Positions 43,294 to 53,494 of a stretch of DNA of 64,000 nt are shown piece after piece. This stretch comes from Paenibacillus sp. yr247 (GTDB lineage Bacteria > Bacillota > Bacilli > Paenibacillales > NBRC-103111), in NCBI RefSeq assembly GCF_900103825.1, contig NZ_FNIF01000006.1:1-64000 (forward strand), in the 5' to 3' direction. Both the position numbers and the translations under genes were made by a program. Under the pieces are notes generated by a model, which had not been told where the DNA came from, did not search any database, and was given only the letters and a program-made list of their open reading frames with translations. The stretch's first letter is position 1, and each line of letters starts with the position of its first letter.

Positions 43294-43386
43294 ATGGGCA
43301 AATAAAAAACAACCGGGGATTCCGGCGTTTCCTGCTTCGCTACCTGACAAGCGAGCCTAGAGGTCGGGTGGCTTTCGCTTGCCCAT
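43294..43386. ncRNA. Structured orphan element, pseudoknot; TnpB/IS605 right-end-like
   Basis: ATGGGCAA (43294-43301) pairs with TTGCCCAT (43379-43386), enclosing the element. Inside, TCGCT (43337-43341) pairs with AGCGA (43350-43354). Its loop ACCTGAC (43342-43348) pairs with GTCGGGT (43363-43369), forming a pseudoknot. A CCGG/CCGG hairpin lies at 43313-43325. Read on the minus strand, GAAGCAGGAAACGCCGG then AATCCCCGG resembles the 3' end of IS605-type tnpB genes, where the omega RNA lies. No tnpB is present. It is either an orphan transposon end or another small RNA. Confidence 0.4.
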
Positions 43387-43486
43387 AATTATTGGGGGAA
43401 ATGGAAGAGAGTTTTTCGGCAAAGATTTAAAGAAGCGACCTTACATCGGTACTAACCGGGATCAGGTCGCTTGGTTATTTATATTT

Positions 43487-46400
43487 TTATTGATAAATAT
43501 TGAACATAAGGTCTCGTTTCCCGCCGCTTTCCGTCACCCATGTAAGACCGCCGTCCGTAGATAGCCGTTCAAAGCCCTTCGAATATGGATCGCTATCATT
43601 ATAGCCAAACCCATATTTGTTGTTGGTTGAACCGTCATTAACAGAATTTGGTGAACGCAGGATGAAGGCATAATGCGTATTCGTATCCAGATTGCTTAAA
43701 CGGGGATAGATGGAATACGGCGTCAAATTCCCCGGAATATTATAAGGCGGCAAAGATGCACTAAATAGTGTTTTTACTGGAATATATTGATCGTTTAATT
43801 GCACGATGTCAATGTACAGATTATCTTTTGGAACTTGATTGACATAGCTCTCATACAGATAAATGTCCATTTTGGGAATATCCGATTTCATAATGTCAAA
43901 TACCTGCATTCGCTGCACATTAGAACGGATATCGCTGTATTGGCTAAATGGAGCAGTACTGTTATCCTGATTAATGCGAAGCCGTTCAGTATTTGTAGTA
44001 TTGTTATGATACGCCTCTATTTCCCCGATAGCCGGCAAACGATTCGCGGAAAGAATGGATAGACGAAGCTTTGATGTAGTGATGTCAGGGAAGTCGATCG
44101 TCTTCAAATCACCCACCGTATAACCTTTCGTCAAATTGACATAAGCTGAGCCGTCCCAATATTGTAAGGAATAATTCGCAATTCCGAAGGTTGTATTCTT
44201 TCTAAGCTCTTTAATGACGACTTGGTTTAAAGGAGTATCGGTTGCAAAATTTATTTCTATCCATTGATTGTTCAGAGTATTGGGACTCCAGCTGGTATGC
44301 AAATTTCCGTCGACAACAGCCGAGCCGTAAGTGTCTCCGTAAGTAGACACGGTAACTGTTTGCCCCAGCGCGAGATTTTTAGAGAGCGTAGTTGGGGTTA
44401 CTCCGGATTCACTGCTTATTTTTAGGATCGTTGAATCTTTTCCGTCAAAATGCTTCGTTAACTTATCCTTAAACGTCCCAAGTCTTGTACCATCAAAAAC
44501 ATCTTCGACGGTGTAGTTTTTGCCCTCCTGGAGCCCCAGGTCGTTAAAGGAAAACGAAATTTCGGCCGGTGCATCGTTCCAATTATTCAGTCCAACATAA
44601 CGAGTACCTTCTCCATCGTCGAGAAAGGTAACAGATGGGGCATGCTCCTCTAAGTGATAGAAGTTGGACATCTTCACAGGTTTTGCTGCTTTTCCCTTTT
44701 TGACAAGATCCAGCAAACCGCTGTTACGCAAAATTCCATATCGTTCCTCTGTCAAAAAAGGTACATTATCCCCAGCAAGCCAGCTACCACCACCCATTGC
44801 AACCGTAGTTGCAAGAAGTTTACCGTCCGCTTGGCTGTATTTATACCAAAATCCGTTTGCAAAATTTTCAGGCATGATCATGTCCGGATCGTTATACGAA
44901 TATATCGTTCCGTTGGAGAACCAAGAAGCCTGCGTATTGAAAGATTGCCTTTCAAAGCCCGAATAGTTTTGGATGCCTATTGTGGTATCACAGCCCGATC
45001 TGCGGCCATGGGCAAAGCCGCCCGGTAACAAAGGAGCTATAGATTCATCTATAAAGATAGGCCGACCTGCCGCAAGAATCGTGTCCCGGATAATTCCCAA
45101 ACTTGTTCTGTAGGCTTGCATACCATTTTGGGATGCGTCATAATGGGCTCCTTCCTGCATACCCACATCAAGGAAATCGATTTTTACGTAATCGTAACCC
45201 CAGTCGACGTAGCGTTGTATGGTATCACGTATATAAGTCTGAGTACCCGGATGAGTCGGGTCTAACGCGTAAGTACCGATATAGGTTTTGATCAAGCTTC
45301 CCGATGCATCTTTTAGGACAGTATCCCGGAACTTATACGTAGTGTTTGGAATTAGATTATCCAGGTAACTTTCCTGGACGCTAAACGGATTGAAATAAAT
45401 GCCCGCCTTCAGCCCTTTGGAGTGTATGTAGTTTGCGAAGCTTTTCATAGGGTCTTCACCGGGAACGCGTACAGGCCATTTTTTAGGATCCGCCGTCCAA
45501 TCGCCATCGGCTTTCTCCCATCCCGCATCAAGATTGAAATATTGGTACCCCGTCTGCTTCAAATGCTCCGCTACATAATCAACGAGCGGGTACATCGCGT
45601 CAGCGGTCAAATAATCATAATAGTGGGAATACCAAGTGTTATATCCGACGGGAACATTTCCTTCCCATTTCAATCGGGGCTCGCCTTTTTCATAAACTTG
45701 TGCAAATGTCTCTAGACCGGTTCGATAATCATTAAAATATCCCAAAAAGAATTTATCGGAAATGATATCCTTACCGCTCTGAGACCCCCCCCAGTTATAC
45801 AATGAGAAACCATCGAGGGGCGCATTAGGAGCTGGAGCTTGAATGAGTTTTTGACTGCTTTTCCAATTCTTAGTGGTGGCTGCGCCTGCTACTATCCCAC
45901 GATTATTCCCTTGGTCAAACACGGAGGTCACCCAATGGCTAATTCCGTTAAAAGGTCCCCAGGGTTCTGCTGCACCATAAACACGATCCGTCTCATTTTG
46001 GCTGTTACCGAAATTATTAACAGGTGCAACGCCAAAGTCAAAATTGTTAGAATAAGGCGTAGTATATATCCGTTTATCCGATCCCTCGCCTATATCCAGC
46101 CTTGAAGCGGAAATGGGTTCCATAATTTCAACCGCTAGCGGATTTTCGCTTTGTACATCTATATCCGTCATAAGGTAGGAATTATCGGGATACAGATAAA
46201 AGTTTTGGATGATTGTCGGCCCTTCATCCAGTTCATTGGATATTGTCAGCAATTGTCCGTTAGAACCGTACTTATCTTGCTCGATCTTTTTCCATGTTGC
46301 TTTTCTTTTCGCATTATCTGTCGAAGCGTAACGTTGATCACGGCCAACGGCCTTAAAGTCGGAATGGAAATGAGTAACCATTGTACTCCCGCTAAATGCA

Positions 46401-46582
46401 ATATCTCCAATCCCTGTCTGCAAATCGTAGGAGATTGTGTACTGACCGTTTGTGGCTTTGACCAATTGATGCGATTTCGTGATGGATACGTTTTCGCTTG
46501 CTTTTGATTCCACCGGGAAGACAACGAACGAAGCAAAGGTTTGACATAAAATCAATACACCGGATAACCAACGTATTCCCAT
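43487..46582 (-). CDS. Secreted GH27/36-like alpha-galactosidase with F5/8C domain
   Basis: This 1031-residue protein has a signal peptide (IRWLSGVLILCQTFASFVV, then VESKAS). The catalytic barrel begins at PVGYNTWYSHYYDY (about 335) and has FNLDAGWEKADGDW, then YDYVKIDFLDVG with the probable nucleophile Asp (about 468) and RRSGCDTTIG with the acid/base Asp (about 530), clan GH-D. Residues about 730-865 are an F5/8C (CBM32-like) domain (NLALGQTVTVS to AIGEIEAYHN). A further beta domain closes the protein. It would release alpha-galactose from wall or plant polymers outside the cell. It is divergent from the YesM kinase gene that probably controls it. Confidence 0.82.
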   Translation of the reverse strand: MGIRWLSGVLILCQTFASFVVFPVESKASENVSITKSHQLVKATNGQYTISYDLQTGIGDIAFSGSTMVTHFHSDFKAVGRDQRYASTDNAKRKATWKKIEQDKYGSNGQLLTISNELDEGPTIIQNFYLYPDNSYLMTDIDVQSENPLAVEIMEPISASRLDIGEGSDKRIYTTPYSNNFDFGVAPVNNFGNSQNETDRVYGAAEPWGPFNGISHWVTSVFDQGNNRGIVAGAATTKNWKSSQKLIQAPAPNAPLDGFSLYNWGGSQSGKDIISDKFFLGYFNDYRTGLETFAQVYEKGEPRLKWEGNVPVGYNTWYSHYYDYLTADAMYPLVDYVAEHLKQTGYQYFNLDAGWEKADGDWTADPKKWPVRVPGEDPMKSFANYIHSKGLKAGIYFNPFSVQESYLDNLIPNTTYKFRDTVLKDASGSLIKTYIGTYALDPTHPGTQTYIRDTIQRYVDWGYDYVKIDFLDVGMQEGAHYDASQNGMQAYRTSLGIIRDTILAAGRPIFIDESIAPLLPGGFAHGRRSGCDTTIGIQNYSGFERQSFNTQASWFSNGTIYSYNDPDMIMPENFANGFWYKYSQADGKLLATTVAMGGGSWLAGDNVPFLTEERYGILRNSGLLDLVKKGKAAKPVKMSNFYHLEEHAPSVTFLDDGEGTRYVGLNNWNDAPAEISFSFNDLGLQEGKNYTVEDVFDGTRLGTFKDKLTKHFDGKDSTILKISSESGVTPTTLSKNLALGQTVTVSTYGDTYGSAVVDGNLHTSWSPNTLNNQWIEINFATDTPLNQVVIKELRKNTTFGIANYSLQYWDGSAYVNLTKGYTVGDLKTIDFPDITTSKLRLSILSANRLPAIGEIEAYHNNTTNTERLRINQDNSTAPFSQYSDIRSNVQRMQVFDIMKSDIPKMDIYLYESYVNQVPKDNLYIDIVQLNDQYIPVKTLFSASLPPYNIPGNLTPYSIYPRLSNLDTNTHYAFILRSPNSVNDGSTNNKYGFGYNDSDPYSKGFERLSTDGGLTWVTESGGKRDLMFNIYQ

Positions 46583-46803
46583 TGTACTCTCAACGCACCT
46601 CTCTATTTGTATTACGGCTCATCAATCCGTTGGCCGTGTATTTATTTTAGATAATAGAAGGGGGGGAATAAATAAAAGATTTTGTGCTTTCTATGTTCAA
46701 ATTTTTGTGAAACAATATAATGAACATCAAAAATACAAATTGTTGGATTGTGTTTCAGATTCCCTAAGTTAGAATAAGAGAAGAATTATAGGGGGCTAGC
46801 AGC

Positions 46804-48591
46804 ATGATTAAACTATTCTTGAATCGAAGCATCAAAACGAAAATTGTCTGGATCAGTGTAGTTATTTCAATGATTCCGTTACTTTTGTTAGCCATGTTAT
46901 ATTATAAAACCAGTACAGAATTATTGGAGACTACGATGTATCGCAACGCAGATCAGAACGCAGATTATTTGAGCGAATATCTGGATAAGTATTTCAGTAA
47001 TTTTTCGTATTCGGCCCTTCAGTTATACGGTTTTAAAAATATTTTGAATCTTATGGAAAACGGCAACGATTATAACAACGCCGACATCATCAACGTTAGA
47101 GACTCCTTAAGCAATTACTTCAGGCTGCTGCAGAGCCAGAATGAAGACATTATTAAAATCATGCTGTACGGGAAAAAGAATACACTCGAAGATAGCTGGT
47201 CCAAAGCAAGTATTTATGATTCAATTCAACCGGTAAAAGAAATCCCGCATTCGGAAGATCTGTTGAATTTGCCGTTTCAACATACTTTTATGACGACTTA
47301 CAAAGATTCTGCCTTAGACCAGTCCTTTTTTGTTTATGCGATTACCGTTTACGACCCTTATTACAAGTATAAAATCGGCACCATTCTTTTTATCATACAA
47401 AATAAAGATGTTCAGAAGATGGTCGAGAAGTATAACCGAGCCCCGAATGTGATTGTCTTGCAAAACTCGCGAGGGGACACGTTTTATCAAACTAATTCGA
47501 AGTATGATCAAGATATAACCGGTTTTTCCATTCCCGCCTCACCAATCAGCAAAGTTAAACGTGAGTTGAAATTTAATGACCGGCGTGAATTATTGATCGG
47601 TACATCCTATCTGGATCACGGTAACATGAAGCTGAATATTGTTTACCCCAGTACAGAATTGAATAAAAACCGTAAATATATTTTTAACCTTACTTTGTTA
47701 ATTCTATTTGTAGTGATCTTGATTATCTATTTATTCTCCTTAATGTTTCAGAACTATATTACCAAACCGATTCAATTGTTAGGCAGGGCTATGAGCGCCT
47801 TGCGGAATGGAAATTTTGCCGTTACGTTAAAAGTAAATGATTGGAGCGATGATATTTCGCAGTTATCAAGAAATTTTAATTTCATGACCCGAAAAATTAG
47901 CGATTTGATCGAATCGGAATATGAAATGGAATTACGCAATAAAGAAGCACAAATCATTGCTCTTCAAACCCAGATCAATCCTCATTTTCTGTATAACACG
48001 CTGCAGACCATTGGCGGAAAAGCGGTTCTGAACGGAGAATATGAAATTCACGAAATGTGCAGCGCGCTAGGAGATATGTTTCGATACAGCTTCTATGAAG
48101 GGAATAAGGAATCGACCTTAGGCATGGAAATGCTTCATATTAATAATTATTTGTATATCCAAAAGTTCCGATTTGAAGAGTTTTTGCAAACAGAGATTGA
48201 TGTGGCGGAAGAGTTTAGGGGTTATCCTATGATACGTTTTGTCCTGCAACCCATTATTGAAAACGCTATTATCCATTCTTTAGGGAAAACAGTTAAAAGA
48301 GAGCTTCATATTCACATATCTGCGATCAGGGACAACAATAACATTGTAATTTTGATTAAAGACGACGGCCCTGGCATTGATGCAAGTGTGCTCGCAGAAA
48401 TGCAAGATGCATTAGATCAAAAGTCATTGTCTGTTTATTCAGGCGTTTCGATTGGCTTGAAAAATGTACATGAGCGACTGCAGATGGTATATGGGCCGAT
48501 GTATGGGATCCATGTTGAAAGCATCTTTGGTCAAGGTACGAGTGTCTATGTCACCATTCCATATGCAAAGAAAGGAAATAATCATGTATAA
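46804..48591 (+). CDS. YesM-type sensor histidine kinase
   Basis: This 595-residue protein has membrane helices at about 14-32 and near 297-316 with a Cache-like sensor between them. HAMP follows (FAVTLKVNDWSDDISQLSRN). The His_kinase motif QTQINPHFLYNTLQTI carries the phospho-His, and the N-box is LQPIIENAIIHSL. GGGGGCTAGCAGC lies before the ATG, with a TATAAT at 46718-46723. It diverges from the secreted galactosidase gene. Its stop overlaps the start of the response regulator, so the pair is translationally coupled. Confidence 0.92.
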   Translation: MIKLFLNRSIKTKIVWISVVISMIPLLLLAMLYYKTSTELLETTMYRNADQNADYLSEYLDKYFSNFSYSALQLYGFKNILNLMENGNDYNNADIINVRDSLSNYFRLLQSQNEDIIKIMLYGKKNTLEDSWSKASIYDSIQPVKEIPHSEDLLNLPFQHTFMTTYKDSALDQSFFVYAITVYDPYYKYKIGTILFIIQNKDVQKMVEKYNRAPNVIVLQNSRGDTFYQTNSKYDQDITGFSIPASPISKVKRELKFNDRRELLIGTSYLDHGNMKLNIVYPSTELNKNRKYIFNLTLLILFVVILIIYLFSLMFQNYITKPIQLLGRAMSALRNGNFAVTLKVNDWSDDISQLSRNFNFMTRKISDLIESEYEMELRNKEAQIIALQTQINPHFLYNTLQTIGGKAVLNGEYEIHEMCSALGDMFRYSFYEGNKESTLGMEMLHINNYLYIQKFRFEEFLQTEIDVAEEFRGYPMIRFVLQPIIENAIIHSLGKTVKRELHIHISAIRDNNNIVILIKDDGPGIDASVLAEMQDALDQKSLSVYSGVSIGLKNVHERLQMVYGPMYGIHVESIFGQGTSVYVTIPYAKKGNNHV

Positions 48592-50185
48592 AGTGATGGT
48601 TGTCGATGACGAACAGTGGGGAAGAAAAGCGATTTGCAAATTAATTGACGAGCTTTCCGCAAATGTTGAAGTTGTCGCAGAAGCCAAACATGGGGAAGAA
48701 GCGCTGCAGCTGATACAGTTTAGCAGGCCTCATATTGTCGTGACCGATATGAATATGCCGGTTATGGATGGCAAACAATTTTTGGAAAATCTCTTTATGC
48801 TGCATAAGGAAATCAAGGTCATTGTTATCAGCGGGTATTCGGAATTTGAATATTTAAAAGCAGCCTTAAAATACCAGGTTTGCGATTATGTGCTTAAGCC
48901 CGTATCTATTCCGGATTTGAAGAACGCCATCAAGAAAGCTATAGAGACTCTACAAAAAGATGTGGATGTTCTTCATCAGCAGTATCATGCGAACTCGGTT
49001 TGGAAATTAAAGCGGGAGGTCTTTCTGCAGCATGTTTCCCATAAGCGAATTTTGAATCAGTCTGATATGGCGATGCAAATGCAAGCTTTTAAAATCGTCC
49101 ATACTTTTGAACAATACCGTATGGTCATGTTGGCATTTCGACAATTTAATGAGGTGGCAGCAAGTAAATTTCACGGCAACGCCGATTTGCTAATGTTTAG
49201 TCTGGAAAATATTTTATCTGACGTTCTAAAAAGCGATGTCCCGTTAATGTTTACGGCTGACGACAGGATGAAACTGTGTGTAATTATGCCTTCGGCTTAC
49301 TGTGAGGCCGCTGGAATCGGGCAGATTTTAGCCGAGTTTCAACATGCGGTGCTCGATATGCTGAATGTGAACATTGTTGCGGGAATCAGTCGTGAGTATG
49401 AAAGGTTAGAAACATTGCCTGCCGCATATGATGAAGCGCTTGCAGCACTGTGGAATAATAAATTTCATATATCCGGCTTGTTCGTTTCTGCTACTGATTC
49501 AATAGCGGCACCCTCCCATGCAGAGATCCTGACTATCTTTGATTTGAAGACGATGAAGCAGGCATTCGTTAACAAAAATGAGAAGGTAATTCAAAGCATG
49601 CTTGAGCATTTTTTGCGAAAAATTGCCCTAAGCAAGGATATTCGTATCCAAGAGGTTCATCTTGAGTATAAACAATTGTCGGAAACCATAGCCAGCGGTG
49701 TGAAGGAAATTCCATATTCCAATCAGGCCATTTCTGATTATCAAGTCCTCCAGTATGTACTGGATCTCGAAGGATTAACGCTATGTATTCAAAAGATGAG
49801 CGCGCTGATTTCAGAAGCTTTCTTGCATTTGGGCGACCAAGATTCCTCGTTTCCGGTGCAGGAGATCACCGATTTTCTAAGTAAGCATTATTTTGAAGAA
49901 CTAAGCTTGGTCGATGTGGCAATGAGGTTTCACCTTGATCCCAGCTACTTTAGTAAGTTGTTCAAGGCATTCACCAATGAGAACTTTATCGAATATTTGA
50001 CCAGACTTCGTATGGAAAAAGCATGTGAACTGCTCAGTTCATCCGAACGGAAGGTAAATGAAATTGCTGAATTGATCGGCTATGAAAACCAAAGGTATTT
50101 TAGTCAGGTGTTTAAGAAATTCACAGGTCAAACGCCTACGGAATACCGGGAATCGCCTGAGAAGCGTATAGGAATTACAAAATAA
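48584..50185 (+). CDS. YesN-type response regulator, AraC output
   Basis: This 533-residue protein has a receiver with VDDE (8-10), phosphoacceptor Asp55 (VVTDMNMPVMDG) and the KPVS lysine. A long central domain of about 280 residues (longer than in the 28395 regulator) follows. The C-terminal AraC HTH pair is YFEELSLVDVAMRFHLDPSY, SKLFKAFTNENF and then NEIAELIGYENQRYFSQVFK. I placed the start at ATG 48584, overlapping the kinase stop by 8 bases with AAAGGAAA before it; the frame runs upstream inside the kinase gene. It probably activates the importer operon at 50299 and the divergent galactosidase. Confidence 0.92.
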   Translation: MYKVMVVDDEQWGRKAICKLIDELSANVEVVAEAKHGEEALQLIQFSRPHIVVTDMNMPVMDGKQFLENLFMLHKEIKVIVISGYSEFEYLKAALKYQVCDYVLKPVSIPDLKNAIKKAIETLQKDVDVLHQQYHANSVWKLKREVFLQHVSHKRILNQSDMAMQMQAFKIVHTFEQYRMVMLAFRQFNEVAASKFHGNADLLMFSLENILSDVLKSDVPLMFTADDRMKLCVIMPSAYCEAAGIGQILAEFQHAVLDMLNVNIVAGISREYERLETLPAAYDEALAALWNNKFHISGLFVSATDSIAAPSHAEILTIFDLKTMKQAFVNKNEKVIQSMLEHFLRKIALSKDIRIQEVHLEYKQLSETIASGVKEIPYSNQAISDYQVLQYVLDLEGLTLCIQKMSALISEAFLHLGDQDSSFPVQEITDFLSKHYFEELSLVDVAMRFHLDPSYFSKLFKAFTNENFIEYLTRLRMEKACELLSSSERKVNEIAELIGYENQRYFSQVFKKFTGQTPTEYRESPEKRIGITK

Positions 50186-50298
50186 TGAACATCTGCTTCA
50201 CAAGATTTTGTATTACTGCATCAAGAGCATTTCGCTACAATCAGAAACAGAAGAACGATACGTTCATCTATACATGATTTAAGAAAAGGGGAAATGAC

Positions 50299-51636
50299 AT
50301 GGAAAAACGAATCAGCATTACATTATGTACCCTCCTTTTTACGAGCTTATTAGCGGGGTGCGGAAATACGGAAACCAAGAATTCTTCCGGATCCGCTCCA
50401 GTTGCGAGCGCTGCGGCGACCGCAGCAAGTACAAACAAAACCGATAAAAATGAAAAGCCGGTCACGATCTCTTTCATGCACTTCAAGAGCGACGTCACCG
50501 ATGGCGTTCAGAAAATTGTCGACCAATTCGAGAAAGAAAATCCGAACATTAAGGTTGAAGTGCAGCCGGTGAAGTATGATGATTACTATACGCTGTTAAA
50601 AACAAAAGTAGCTAGCGGGGATGTAATCGATGTATTTTCTCTGAATTCAGGCAGCAATACCAAATCGATTGTGGATGGGGGATACTTGCTAGATCTGACA
50701 GACCAGCCGTTTATGAAAAACTTTGAACCTTCCGTCCTTAAAGATCAAGCAACTGATGGGAAAAATTACATCATGCCGCTAAATAGTGGCCCCATTGCTG
50801 TGTTTTATAACAAGAAAATCTTCAAAGAGCTGGGACTAGAGATTCCAAAAACCTGGGATGCTCTTATGGCTGCAGCAAAAAAAATCAAGGATTCGGGTAA
50901 AACGCCGTTTGCCCTTGGCTGGAAAGACGGGTGGCCGCTTGCCATGTGGGATACTCGCGATCTTCCTAGCAATACGGCGCTTATCGCCAATCAACCTGAT
51001 TTTTTCGAAAAAATCGAGAAGGGTCAGGCTAAATTCGCGGATAACCCTGCGGTAAAAGTTACTATCGATCATGCCAAACAATATTTTGAATATGGAAACA
51101 AAGATCAGCTTGGCGTAGATTATAACGGCGCAGTCGATTTGTTTGCCAAGGGTGACGCGGCGATGATGTACATGGGGACTTGGCCGCTTCAGGACATTGA
51201 GAAAAAGAATCCTGACTTATATAAAAATGACGTAGGCTATTTCCCTTATCCGTTTAGCAACGATGCAAGCAAAAACAAACTGGAATTTAACCCGGATGCT
51301 TCTTTGGCTGTTAGCAGCAAAACCGAACATAAAGAGGCGGCTTTGAAATTCCTGGCCTTCATGGGAAGCAAAGCAGGCGGAGACGCATGGGTCAATAATG
51401 TTAAATCGCTCAGCTATGTCAAAGGCTCAAGCACCAATATTGCTCCGGCGGTCGATGAATTAAAGCCTTATATCGAGGCAGGTAATATCTATAATTCTCA
51501 GGCTTATTTGGCAAAAACGACCATTGATTGGGGCGGCCAATTCAGTCAAGACTTGCAAAAATATTTTTTTAATAAGATGACAGCGGATGAAATTATTAAA
51601 GATATGGACGATTGGGTACAAAAGAATCATAAATAA
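50299..51636 (+). CDS. Extracellular sugar-binding lipoprotein
   Basis: This 445-residue ABC solute-binding protein has lipobox LLAGC (Cys21) after a short signal. A Ser/Ala-rich linker follows, then the two-lobe family 1 fold with VTISFMHFKSDVTDGVQKIV and the GDAAMMYMGTWPLQDIEKKN signature. GAAAAGGGG precedes the ATG. It probably binds alpha-galacto-oligosaccharides, judged by the GH36 and secreted galactosidase of the locus. A hairpin follows before the permease genes. Confidence 0.92.
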   Translation: MEKRISITLCTLLFTSLLAGCGNTETKNSSGSAPVASAAATAASTNKTDKNEKPVTISFMHFKSDVTDGVQKIVDQFEKENPNIKVEVQPVKYDDYYTLLKTKVASGDVIDVFSLNSGSNTKSIVDGGYLLDLTDQPFMKNFEPSVLKDQATDGKNYIMPLNSGPIAVFYNKKIFKELGLEIPKTWDALMAAAKKIKDSGKTPFALGWKDGWPLAMWDTRDLPSNTALIANQPDFFEKIEKGQAKFADNPAVKVTIDHAKQYFEYGNKDQLGVDYNGAVDLFAKGDAAMMYMGTWPLQDIEKKNPDLYKNDVGYFPYPFSNDASKNKLEFNPDASLAVSSKTEHKEAALKFLAFMGSKAGGDAWVNNVKSLSYVKGSSTNIAPAVDELKPYIEAGNIYNSQAYLAKTTIDWGGQFSQDLQKYFFNKMTADEIIKDMDDWVQKNHK

Positions 51637-51665
51637 ACTTAAGTAACTTTGATGTGATGGTATAG

Positions 51666-51708
51666 GAGTCTGTTAGACGTTCAATAATTTCCTTCGTCTG
51701 ACAGACTC
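51666..51708 (+). terminator. Hairpin between lipoprotein and permease genes
   Basis: GAGTCTG plus AGACG (51666-51679) pair with CGTCT and CAGACTC (51695-51708) with one mismatch, followed by TTCAATTTT. It probably gives more lipoprotein than permease mRNA. Confidence 0.72.
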
Positions 51709-51752
51709 TTCAATTTTACTTGCTGCTGATATCGTCAAGAAAGGACAGGATC

Positions 51753-52634
51753 ATGAAAGCTTTGAAACGCGCTTGGCGAGCTGAGTCTTGGTACATTTTG
51801 TTTGTGATTCCGGGATTGTGTTTATTTCTATTTGCCGTTGTTATACCACTTGCAATGGGGGTCAAATATTCCTTTACCAATTGGGATGGTGTCTCCCAAA
51901 CGCTTCATTATATTGGCTGGGACAATTATGTTCATGCCATTATGGATAGTGATTTCTGGAGAGCACTAACGAATACGTTCAAATATGCAATTATTTTGAC
52001 CGTTCTGGTCAATCTCATATCTTTATTGCTCGCGCTTGTTCTGGATTCATTCCTTAAGTTCAGAAACATTTTTAGAACGATTTTCTTTTTGCCGAGCGTT
52101 ATATCCATCGTTTTATCCGGATTTGTTTGGAGTTATAACTACAGCAAAGGTGTACCTAATTTATTTAAACTGTTTGGAGTTGAAAGTGTAACGAGTCCGT
52201 TAGGGAACCCAAACTATGCACTTTGGGGAATTATTGTAATTGCAGTTTGGCAAGGCATTGGCACACCAATGATTATTTATATTGCCGGATTACAAAATAT
52301 CCCAAGTGAATTAGTTGAAAGCGCTGAAATAGATGGCGCAGGGATCTTACATACATTCTGGCATGTGACCCTGCCGCTAATCGCACCTTCTATCACAATC
52401 AATATGGTACTGGTGTTAACAGGGGCACTAAAGGTGTTCGATTTAGTATATGTGACAACCAACGGTGGCCCCGGATTTTCCACTGACGTACTATCGACCT
52501 ATATTTACCGGGTTTCCTTTGCCTCTCATAAGGGTGGATACGGTATGGCTTTATCCATGATTTTTTTCATACTGCTGGTTCTGGTTACGATGATTCAACT
52601 TCAGATTTTTAGAAAAAAGGAAGTGGAATTATAG
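51753..52634 (+). CDS. Sugar ABC transporter permease, MalF/UgpA type
   Basis: This 293-residue six-helix membrane protein has the EAA loop ESAEIDGAGILHTFWHVTLP (about 188-207) and an opening segment SWYILFVIPGLCLFLFAVVI. It forms the channel with the next permease. GAAAGGACAG precedes ATG 51753; an upstream extension of the frame has no site. There is no ATPase in the operon, so a shared MsmX-like subunit is expected. Confidence 0.92.
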   Translation: MKALKRAWRAESWYILFVIPGLCLFLFAVVIPLAMGVKYSFTNWDGVSQTLHYIGWDNYVHAIMDSDFWRALTNTFKYAIILTVLVNLISLLLALVLDSFLKFRNIFRTIFFLPSVISIVLSGFVWSYNYSKGVPNLFKLFGVESVTSPLGNPNYALWGIIVIAVWQGIGTPMIIYIAGLQNIPSELVESAEIDGAGILHTFWHVTLPLIAPSITINMVLVLTGALKVFDLVYVTTNGGPGFSTDVLSTYIYRVSFASHKGGYGMALSMIFFILLVLVTMIQLQIFRKKEVEL

Positions 52635-53452
52635 TGAAACGGGCCCATGCTATTGTATTTACAATTATTTTGATTCTGTCGCTGGTTGTACTTTTTCCTT
52701 TATATGTAGCTTTATTAATGTCACTGAAGACGAGCCAGGAAACTTTCCTGTCCTTTTATTCCATTCCTGCGGGATTGCACCTTGGAAATTATATTCACGC
52801 ATGGAATACTTCTCATTACCCTAAGGCATTCCTGAATAGTCTAATCATCACCTCAGGTTCTGTCCTTCTCATCATTGCCGTATCGTCTCTCGCCGGATAT
52901 TCGATCGCACGTAGATCAAGTTTATTCTATCAATTGATTTTTCTCTTATTTTTAGCGGGAATCATGGTTCCTTTTCAGGTTACTATGCTTCCGCTTTACA
53001 AACTGGGGAAAATTTTGAATCTGATTAATACGCACTGGGGGATCATTCTGATTTATGGCGGCGCTGGCGTACAAACGGGCGTTTTCTTTTATACTGGTTT
53101 TATTAAAGCGATTTCGAGAGAGCTTGAAGAAGCGGCAAAAATAGACGGTTGTTCTGTTCCTGGACTATTTTTTCGAATAATTTTTCCCCTATTAAAGCCG
53201 GTAACGGCCACAGTGATGGTATTAAATACCCTTTATATATGGAACGATTTCCTGCTTCCATTGCTTTTTCTCCAAAAAGATAAATTTCGTACGATCCCTT
53301 TACAGCAGTATTATTTTTTCGGTCAGTATAGCAGTGACCTGAATTTGGCTTTTGCCTACGCCGTGATGGGGATGATCCCAATCATTGCCTTCTTTCTGTT
53401 GATGCAGAAATTTATCGTGAAAGGAATTACCGCTGGCGCAATCAAAGGGTAA
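52634..53452 (+). CDS. Sugar ABC transporter permease, MalG/UgpE type
   Basis: This 272-residue six-helix membrane protein has the EAA loop EAAKIDGCSVPGLFFRIIFP (about 163-182) and a C-terminal FIVKGITAGAIKG. The GTG start overlaps the last base of the preceding stop (TAGTG), so translation is coupled to the MalF-type partner. It completes the importer with the lipoprotein at 50299. Confidence 0.92.
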   Translation: MKRAHAIVFTIILILSLVVLFPLYVALLMSLKTSQETFLSFYSIPAGLHLGNYIHAWNTSHYPKAFLNSLIITSGSVLLIIAVSSLAGYSIARRSSLFYQLIFLLFLAGIMVPFQVTMLPLYKLGKILNLINTHWGIILIYGGAGVQTGVFFYTGFIKAISRELEEAAKIDGCSVPGLFFRIIFPLLKPVTATVMVLNTLYIWNDFLLPLLFLQKDKFRTIPLQQYYFFGQYSSDLNLAFAYAVMGMIPIIAFFLLMQKFIVKGITAGAIKG

Positions 53453-53494
53453 GTAAAATGATGAACTAAAAAATAAACAGATGAGGTGTCTGCC

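Noticed and set aside
43294..43386. Cyclic-di-GMP or cyclic-di-AMP riboswitch
   Set aside because: Neither consensus core is present, and no gene starts downstream on the plus strand.
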